A stretch of 5,583 bases of DNA from Halovenus sp. (lineage in GTDB: Archaea; Halobacteriota; Halobacteria; Halobacteriales; Haloarculaceae): positions 1-5,583 of the forward strand of contig PUMG01000077.1 in NCBI GenBank assembly GCA_003551265.1, written 5' to 3'. The notes beneath the pieces are model-generated. The model was given only the letters and a program-made list of their open reading frames with translations. It was not told the origin of the DNA and did not search any database. This document shows positions 1 to 4,030 of this stretch, one piece after another (position 1 is the first letter of the stretch; each line of letters starts with the position of its first letter). The translations under genes and the position numbers were made by a program.

Positions 1-366
1 CCGGGGGAACCCTTTGGCGTGTGAAATCATCGCGCCGATGACGTACTCCGACATGTTTGGTCCGTGGACGCCCGAGGCGTTCGTCACCGCAACATCGTGT
101 CTCTCGAACGCCTCAATGTCGAGATGACCTGTTCCGGCGTACACGCACGCAAAGAGCGTCAGATTCTCTGCTCGTTCGAGCTCGGACTCCGAGAGGTCGA
201 ACCCCGTCACGATATCCGCAGTTTCGAGCGCAGCTTGCTCCTCGTCGGGTGTCGTTGCGAGCGCCACCGACACCTCAGGCAACCGCTCGCGGAGCGCGTC
301 GGCATACTTTGTTGCGTCCATCCCGTGTATTTTCTGTCGGAGTACGAGAATGCGGTGTTCTCCCAT
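1..366 (-). CDS. D-2-hydroxyacid dehydrogenase, N-terminal fragment (3' end outside window)
   Basis: The minus strand reads open from an ATG at 366 to base 1, giving 122 residues that begin MGEHRILVLRQKIHGMDA. The order of motifs fits the catalytic domain of NAD(P)-dependent D-2-hydroxyacid dehydrogenases: a Rossmann-like first strand (ILVLRQ), a strand with D-I-V-T-G at about residues 50-54, a YAGTGHLD motif where the family has S-A-G-x-D-H-L-D, and V-T-N-A-S-G-V-H-G-P-N followed by a helix, which leads into the cofactor domain. These enzymes reduce 2-oxoacids to D-2-hydroxyacids in the cytoplasm; the substrate cannot be told here. The cofactor-binding GxGxxG motif and the catalytic Arg/Glu/His lie beyond the window edge. 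An in-frame ATG at 321 is a possible later start, but the strand before it is typical of the family, so 366 is preferred. The gene diverges from the small membrane protein gene at 443. Confidence 0.85.
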   Translation of the reverse strand, partial: MGEHRILVLRQKIHGMDATKYADALRERLPEVSVALATTPDEEQAALETADIVTGFDLSESELERAENLTLFACVYAGTGHLDIEAFERHDVAVTNASGVHGPNMSEYVIGAMISHAKGFPR

Positions 367-385
367 AGCAGTCACAACACACACC

Positions 386-406
386 GTGAGCAAAGCTTTT
401 GCTCAC
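386..406. promoter_or_regulatory. Perfect 9-bp inverted repeat, candidate operator
   Basis: The left arm GTGAGCAAA (386-394) and right arm TTTGCTCAC (398-406) are exact reverse complements separated by GCT. The centre at 396 lies 30 bases before the minus-strand start at 366, where a leaderless haloarchaeal gene should have its TATA box, and just upstream of the TATA-like element of the plus-strand gene. A dimeric regulator bound here could control both divergent genes. That role is inferred from position and symmetry only. A transcribed hairpin is less likely, because the repeat sits upstream of both expected transcription starts. Confidence 0.55.
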
Positions 407-418
407 GAAAAGTAATAT
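407..418 (+). promoter_or_regulatory. Core promoter (BRE/TATA-like) for the 443 gene
   Basis: An A-rich stretch, GAAAAG, is followed by TAATAT at 413-418, whose centre is about 27 bases before the ATG at 443. That spacing fits transcription starting at or next to the start codon, giving a leaderless mRNA. No ribosome binding site is visible between the element and the ATG. The element directly abuts the 386-406 palindrome. Confidence 0.5.
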
Positions 419-442
419 GACTGGTATCCGAATGATTCTGGT

Positions 443-652
443 ATGGACAAGATAGAACTGGTAACAGAGGCCTTCGAGTTGCTCACAGCCGTCGCAATTC
501 TTGGAGCATGGATTGGTGGCCTGATCGAGACAGATACCCTCGTCGGTCAGATAGTTGTTCTCGCCGCCGTCGTGGCAATCTTCGGTGACGCTGCAATCAA
601 AGTGATACGGCTTCGGACAGGCAGTGAACCCGCCGTAGAGACGCCAGAGTAG
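443..652 (+). CDS. Small two-helix membrane protein, function unknown
   Basis: This 69-residue protein (MDKIELVTEAFELL...) has two hydrophobic segments at about residues 12-28 and 33-56. They are separated by a short G-L-I-E-T-D-T turn, making a helical hairpin. A basic stretch, KVIRLRTG (about 53-60), follows the second helix, and the tail (SEPAVETPE) is acidic. By the positive-inside rule both ends probably face the cytoplasm. I do not recognise the family and assign no function. The start is supported by a TATA-like element 27 bases upstream. The gene ends 70 bases before the PIN-ATPase gene, which has its own weaker TATA candidate, so read-through into that gene is possible but not shown. 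Confidence 0.7.
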   Translation: MDKIELVTEAFELLTAVAILGAWIGGLIETDTLVGQIVVLAAVVAIFGDAAIKVIRLRTGSEPAVETPE

Positions 653-693
653 CGCTCTCGAACGCCAGAATAACGCCAGCGAGTATCCGGAGG

Positions 694-700
694 CTTATCA
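694..700 (+). promoter_or_regulatory. Possible TATA element for the PIN-ATPase gene
   Basis: CTTATCA lies 23-29 bases before the ATG at 723, the distance expected for a leaderless transcript. It is a weak match to the haloarchaeal TTTAWA-type box, so this is positional evidence. The stretch before it (641-680) repeats ACGCCAG three times, which may be chance. Confidence 0.35.
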
Positions 701-722
701 ACGGTCACGGACAAGAACAGGT

Positions 723-2597
723 ATGGAAATAGTGCCCGACACGAGCGTCGTCATCGACGGTCGAATCACCGAGCGCGTCGAGGATGGCACGTTCGTGGGC
801 GCGACCGTCGTCGTTCCGGAGGCGGTCGTGGGAGAGCTGGAGTCGCAGGCGAACGCTGGTCGCGAAACCGGCTGGGAGGGACTCGAAGAGCTACAACGTC
901 TGGTTGACCTCGACGACGCAGGCGAGATTACCGTCGAGTACGTGGGTCGTCGACCGGAGGGGCCGGAGAAACGAGATGCCGCGGCGGGCGATATCGACGC
1001 ACTCATCCGTGACATCGCCGCCGAGCGAGGGGCGACACTCGTCACCAGTGACGAGGTCCAGGCGGAAGTGGCCGAGGCCAAAGGCTCCGATGTCAAGTAC
1101 ATCGAGCCGGTCACGCGGGAGTTCACGACTCTCGCTATCGAGGAGTTCTTCGACGAGCAGACGATGAGCGTTCATCTCAAAGTCGGGGTAGAACCGATGG
1201 CCAAGCGTGGGAGCATCGGTGAGATGCGCTACGAACGACTGGGTGGCAGTTCGCTCGAAGAGTCCGACCTCCGGGAGTACGCTTCGGATATCGAGGATGC
1301 GGCACGACTCTCGCCCGATGGGTTCGTCGAACTCGACGAGCCAGGAATGACCATCATCCAGTTCAGAGACTTCCGTATCGCCATTGCCCGTCCACCCTTC
1401 AGTGAAGCCATGGAGATTACGGCGGTGCGTCCAATCGTCAAGACGACGCTCGACGACTACGAACACGCCGACGCACTCCGTGAGCGATTGCTCGAACGGC
1501 AGCGAGGAGTGCTCATCGCAGGGTCACCGGGTGCCGGAAAGTCGACGTTCGCCCAGGCGGTCGCGGAGTTTCTGAGCGATTCTGGGTTTGCGGTCAAGAC
1601 GATGGAGAAACCCCGCGACCTGCAGGTCGGCCCGGAGATAACACAGTACACCGAACTTGCCGGACAGATGGCCAAGACGGCGGACTCACTGCTCATGGTT
1701 CGGCCGGATTACACCATCTACGACGAGGTCAGAAAGACCGACGACTTCAGAGTGTTCGCAGATATGCGGATGGCGGGCGTCGGGATGGTGGGCGTCGTTC
1801 ACGCGACGCGAGCAATCGACGCACTCCAGCGCCTCATCGGACGGGTCGAACTCGGGCTGATTCCACAGGTTGCCGACACCGTTGTGTTCGTCGACGCCGG
1901 GGAGGTGGCCAAAGTCTACGACGTGAAAACCGAGGTGAAAGTCCCAGAAGGCCTGATGGAAGAAGACCTCGCCCGGCCGGTCATTCTGGTCAGGGATTTC
2001 GAAACCGCACGCATCGAGTACGAGATCTACACGTTCAACCGACAGGTCGTGACTGTCCCTGTTGGTGGAGAGGACGAGGAGGACTCTGGCGTCGACCGCA
2101 TCGCCAAACAGGAGATAGAGCGTGAGATTCGCTCAGTTGCACGCGGCCACGTCGACGTCGACCTCCGCACTCCGAACACGGCGGTCGTCTGGGTAGACGA
2201 GAGCGACATTTCGAGCGTCATCGGGAAGGGAGGTGGTCGCATCACCGACATCGAGAACCGACTGGGTATCAGCATCGACGTCAGGACGTTCGCTGAGCGT
2301 CCGGATTCGGGTGGTCACGCCGGGTCTGGCGGCCACGCTGGCTCTGGTACCCCTTCATCTCCGGGTGGTTCGCCCGGCGGAAAGGCCGTGGTCCCGGAGA
2401 TAACCTCCCGGCACGTCATCATCTCGCTCGACGGGCACGAGGGCGACACTGTCGAGGTTCAGGCAGACGGGGAGTATCTGTTCACAGCAACCGTCTCACG
2501 CGGTGGGGAGATACAGGTTTCACGCGGGAGCGCTATTGCCGAAGAACTGGAGAGTGCAATCGACTACGGCAAGGCGATACAGGTCGTCCCCTCGTAG
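723..2597 (+). CDS. PIN domain / VirB11-PilT-type ATPase / KH domain protein (PINA family)
   Basis: This 624-residue protein has the full archaeal PINc-ATPase architecture. Residues 1-130 form a PIN nuclease-like domain with acidic positions D6 (PDTSVVIDG), an E near 38-40, D90/D92 (GDID) and D110 (TSD). Residues about 230-400 form a secretion-ATPase-like P-loop domain with Walker A GSPGAGKST (267-275), a Walker-B-like DYTIYDE (329-335) and a V-V-H-A-T motif (358-362). A KH domain follows with VIGKGGGRITDIE (499-511). Residues 528-553 are a Gly/Ser/His-rich linker with SGGHAG twice, then a beta-rich C-terminal segment. The Sulfolobus homologue PINA is described as a hexameric ATPase that promotes Holliday-junction branch migration and interacts with Hjc; the KH domain suggests single-stranded nucleic acid binding. 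The protein is probably cytoplasmic, with no signal peptide or membrane helix. Its exact role in haloarchaea is unknown. Similarity to pilus ATPases is at fold level only. Confidence 0.93.
   Translation: MEIVPDTSVVIDGRITERVEDGTFVGATVVVPEAVVGELESQANAGRETGWEGLEELQRLVDLDDAGEITVEYVGRRPEGPEKRDAAAGDIDALIRDIAAERGATLVTSDEVQAEVAEAKGSDVKYIEPVTREFTTLAIEEFFDEQTMSVHLKVGVEPMAKRGSIGEMRYERLGGSSLEESDLREYASDIEDAARLSPDGFVELDEPGMTIIQFRDFRIAIARPPFSEAMEITAVRPIVKTTLDDYEHADALRERLLERQRGVLIAGSPGAGKSTFAQAVAEFLSDSGFAVKTMEKPRDLQVGPEITQYTELAGQMAKTADSLLMVRPDYTIYDEVRKTDDFRVFADMRMAGVGMVGVVHATRAIDALQRLIGRVELGLIPQVADTVVFVDAGEVAKVYDVKTEVKVPEGLMEEDLARPVILVRDFETARIEYEIYTFNRQVVTVPVGGEDEEDSGVDRIAKQEIEREIRSVARGHVDVDLRTPNTAVVWVDESDISSVIGKGGGRITDIENRLGISIDVRTFAERPDSGGHAGSGGHAGSGTPSSPGGSPGGKAVVPEITSRHVIISLDGHEGDTVEVQADGEYLFTATVSRGGEIQVSRGSAIAEELESAIDYGKAIQVVPS
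2307..2342 (+). repeat. Two tandem SGGHAG-coding units in the PIN-ATPase linker
   Basis: Two 18-base units (2307-2324 and 2325-2342) each encode S-G-G-H-A-G, and a third partial S-G follows. The two DNA units differ at five of six third codon positions while the protein is identical. The units lie in the flexible linker between the KH domain and the C-terminal segment (protein residues 529-540). Confidence 0.75.
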
Positions 2598-2601
2598 CAG
2601 A

Positions 2602-2865
2602 TCAATCAGAGATAGCAGCCTCGGGTTCTGCAAACTCTTCGGTGATTTCGTAGAGATTCTGGCGCGCGTCGGCGAAGTAGACATCCTCCTGGATGACACC
2701 GATATCATCCAGCCGTTCGAGTGCGTAGCGCACCGTCCGTGGAGAGAGCATCGACTCCTGGACGATTCCTTTCTGTGTCTGGGGACCGTTGTACTCCAGC
2801 ACCTTGTAGACGAGCTTCGCACTCGGAGGCAAGTCTGCAATCTCCTCCTCGTCAGGTTCTGTCAT
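2602..2865 (-). CDS. Small winged helix-turn-helix transcriptional regulator (MarR-like)
   Basis: This 87-residue protein starts MTEPDEEEIADLPPSAKLVY. Residues 11-27 (LPPSAKLVYKVLEYNG) look like the first helix of an archaeal winged-helix domain. TQKGIVQESMLSPRTVRYAL (30-49) is a helix-turn-helix, with S-P-R-T-V-R-Y-A-L as the recognition helix, and VIQEDVYFADARQNLYEI (57-74) forms the wing. Haloarchaea carry many such small DNA-binding proteins, usually annotated as MarR-family or HTH regulators. No ligand or metal site and no extra dimerisation domain are visible, and the target is unknown. The start is fixed by a strong TTTATA box 26-31 bases upstream, implying a leaderless mRNA. It is transcribed toward the PIN-ATPase gene, with 4 bases between the two stop codons, so the transcripts probably overlap at their 3' ends. 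Confidence 0.8.
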   Translation of the reverse strand: MTEPDEEEIADLPPSAKLVYKVLEYNGPQTQKGIVQESMLSPRTVRYALERLDDIGVIQEDVYFADARQNLYEITEEFAEPEAAISD

Positions 2866-2890
2866 CGCCTCTGTCTACTGTCGCACGCTG

Positions 2891-2896
2891 TATAAA
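2891..2896 (-). promoter_or_regulatory. TATA box of the winged-helix regulator gene
   Basis: On the minus strand the sequence is TTTATA, in the context AATCTTTATACAG, 26-31 bases before the ATG at 2865. This is the best core promoter match in the window and implies a leaderless transcript. It also shows that this gene can be transcribed apart from the membrane protein gene upstream on the same strand (2957-3427). Confidence 0.7.
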
Positions 2897-2956
2897 GATT
2901 GAGGGATTGCCTTCCGGACAGTTCGTGTGATGCTCTCAACGCCCGTCCTTGCAGTA

Positions 2957-3427
2957 TCACGTGCTCTCGTCTGTTACATCATCACCTGATTCGTCTGTCA
3001 CAGGTTCGTCGGTCCGGTCGTTCTCGTTCACGACCGACGCGACCGGAAAGATGAGGTACCCCAGAACGATTGCACCAGCCGAGAGCACGACGTACAGACC
3101 GCCGAGTACGAGACGGTCGTGGAAGAACACACCAGTCACCGCGATAACTGCTCCTGTGCCGAGCAGATACACGCCATAGAGCAAGAGCGCGGTTCCGGCA
3201 GCACCACTTCTGGTTGCCACCTCGGACTCCGGCGTCGAGAGGGTGTCGAGAGCGGCCCAGATGATGAGCAACACCGCCCCGACTGCATTACCCACGACTG
3301 ACCGGAGTATGTCGATGCCCCGGACGAGGTCAGCGACGAACAGCACAGCAGAGCCGAGAAACACCACCAGTCCGAGCAAGAACAGCCACGGCGACGCACC
3401 CGAGTCGGTTCCTCGCTCTCCTGGCAT
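2957..3427 (-). CDS. Four-helix integral membrane protein, function unknown
   Basis: This 156-residue protein begins MPGERGTDSGASPWLFLLGL. Hydrophobic segments lie at about residues 14-33, 43-61, 76-101 and 107-129. The cytoplasmic or external tail from about 134 is strongly acidic and Thr-rich (N-E-N-D-R-T-D-E-P-V-T-D-E and on), in keeping with a haloarchaeal protein. No catalytic motif, transporter signature or conserved charged residue within a helix is evident, and I do not recognise the family. An ATTTATC element 31-37 bases upstream supports the start. No in-frame ATG or GTG lies between that element and 3427, so the leader is probably only a few bases. The gene diverges from the EMC6-like/ABCE1 pair and shares with it the intergenic region holding the 11-bp repeats. 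Confidence 0.75.
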   Translation of the reverse strand: MPGERGTDSGASPWLFLLGLVVFLGSAVLFVADLVRGIDILRSVVGNAVGAVLLIIWAALDTLSTPESEVATRSGAAGTALLLYGVYLLGTGAVIAVTGVFFHDRLVLGGLYVVLSAGAIVLGYLIFPVASVVNENDRTDEPVTDESGDDVTDEST

Positions 3428-3457
3428 TCTGCTGGTTCGGTCAAGAGAGGCAACAAA

Positions 3458-3464
3458 GATAAAT
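3458..3464 (-). promoter_or_regulatory. TATA-like element for the four-helix membrane protein
   Basis: The minus strand reads ATTTATC, 31-37 bases before the ATG at 3427. With normal TATA-to-start spacing this gives a leader of roughly 5-10 bases. The element is about 37 bases from the edge of the 11-bp repeat array, which lies on its upstream side. Confidence 0.45.
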
Positions 3465-3500
3465 CGGTCGTTCGGTACGCCGTCGATGTGTATTTGTGTT

Positions 3501-3566
3501 GTCGGTGGGTCGTCAGTGGGTCGTCGGTGCGTCGTCAGTGGATAGTCGATGCGTCGTCGGTGTCGT
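3501..3566. repeat. 11-bp tandem repeat array, six copies, between divergent promoters
   Basis: Six units follow one another without gaps at 3501, 3512, 3523, 3534, 3545 and 3556, with consensus GTCGGTGNGTC. Unit 1 is GTCGGTGGGTC and unit 2 GTCAGTGGGTC; units 4 to 6 have more changes, mainly at their right ends. Every unit begins GTC and has T-G at positions 6-7. The G/A alternation at position 4 in units 1-4 hints at a 22-bp higher-order unit. The array lies upstream of both divergent promoters, and 11 bp is close to one helical turn. It may be a protein-binding array or a slippage-made minisatellite. Confidence 0.75.
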
Positions 3567-3606
3567 TCCTCTCTGAAACCAACGGTTCAATTCGGGAACG
3601 AACGTC

Positions 3607-3612
3607 TTTTTA
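3607..3612 (+). promoter_or_regulatory. TATA box of the EMC6-like/ABCE1 unit
   Basis: TTTTTA lies 24-29 bases before the ATG at 3636, the spacing for a leaderless transcript. It decides the start of the EMC6-like gene: the longer reading frame from an ATG at 3549 would run through the repeat array and through this promoter. Confidence 0.6.
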
Positions 3613-3635
3613 CGCCGGATAGCGGACCCCAGTGT

Positions 3636-4028
3636 ATGGCGACAGAGACGGGTGAGGGGACTGCCGATGCGAGCGAGGGGACGTCCGACGCTCAGGAGTC
3701 GGTCGACACCGTTGCCGACGAGGAGACCGAGAGCGAATCCCGGTACAGCCCACATGCACGGAGCATCATCGTTACCGTTGGGTCGACCCTCGCAGGCATG
3801 ATTGTCGCGTTTATCTCGACGCTGTACGTCAGCGATCCCGAGAGCCTGACGCCGCTGTTGCTCGTCGCTGCAGCGGTGTTCATCCAGTTCCCAATCTACC
3901 GCGTCATCGGTCTCGACGTGGACGACTTCGGCATGAAAGGAAAGCTGTACATCGGCGTGATGACGTTCATTCTGTGGTTTCTCACCTGGGGTCTCATCCT
4001 GACGACCGGGGCAGCAGACGCACTTTAG
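3636..4028 (+). CDS. EMC6-like small membrane protein
   Basis: With the start at 3636 the product is 130 residues: an acidic hydrophilic N-terminus (1-40, rich in E, D, T, S), then three hydrophobic segments at about 43-65, 71-92 and 104-124. Y-S-P-H-A-R precedes helix 1, and F-P-I-Y-R-V-I-G-L-D-V-D-D-F-G follows helix 2. This pattern and size match the haloarchaeal proteins annotated as EMC6-like. In eukaryotes EMC6 is a core subunit of the ER membrane protein complex, an insertase for transmembrane segments, and the archaeal members are presumed relatives. The start is chosen because a TATA box sits 27 bases upstream and because the 29 extra residues of the longer frame are basic and unlike the rest. 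The stop is 2 bases before the ABCE1 start, so the two genes are almost certainly co-transcribed. The family call is from memory of the pattern, without an alignment. Confidence 0.75.
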   Translation: MATETGEGTADASEGTSDAQESVDTVADEETESESRYSPHARSIIVTVGSTLAGMIVAFISTLYVSDPESLTPLLLVAAAVFIQFPIYRVIGLDVDDFGMKGKLYIGVMTFILWFLTWGLILTTGAADAL

Positions 4029-4030
4029 CC

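Noticed and set aside
64..420. Two overlapping plus-strand frames at 57-368 and 64-420
   Set aside because: They are antisense to the D-2-hydroxyacid dehydrogenase fragment, which has clear family motifs. One would also run through the palindrome.
641..680. Repeated ACGCCAG at about 641, 662 and 673
   Set aside because: Three short copies at unequal spacing, one inside the 3' end of a gene; chance is a sufficient explanation.
891..1466. Minus-strand reading frame of 191 codons opposite the PIN-ATPase gene
   Set aside because: It overlaps the PIN and pre-ATPase coding region entirely, has no promoter-like element or recognisable fold, and fits the same codon-bias artefact.
723..2597. Type IV pilus or archaellum secretion ATPase
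   Set aside because: The P-loop domain is related, but the N-terminal PIN domain and C-terminal KH domain identify the PINA-type family, and no pilin or membrane platform gene is adjacent.
3501..3566. CRISPR array
   Set aside because: Units are 11 bp with no spacers, so this is a plain tandem repeat.
3571..3605. Weak inverted repeats AACC/GGTT and GTTC/GAAC before the EMC6-like promoter
   Set aside because: The arms are only 4 bp and overlap each other; this is expected by chance in a region of this size.
3549..3635. Longer start for the EMC6-like protein at 3549
   Set aside because: The extra 29 residues are basic, start inside the 11-bp repeat array and cover the TATA box at 3607-3612. 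The ATG at 3636 has ideal leaderless spacing.
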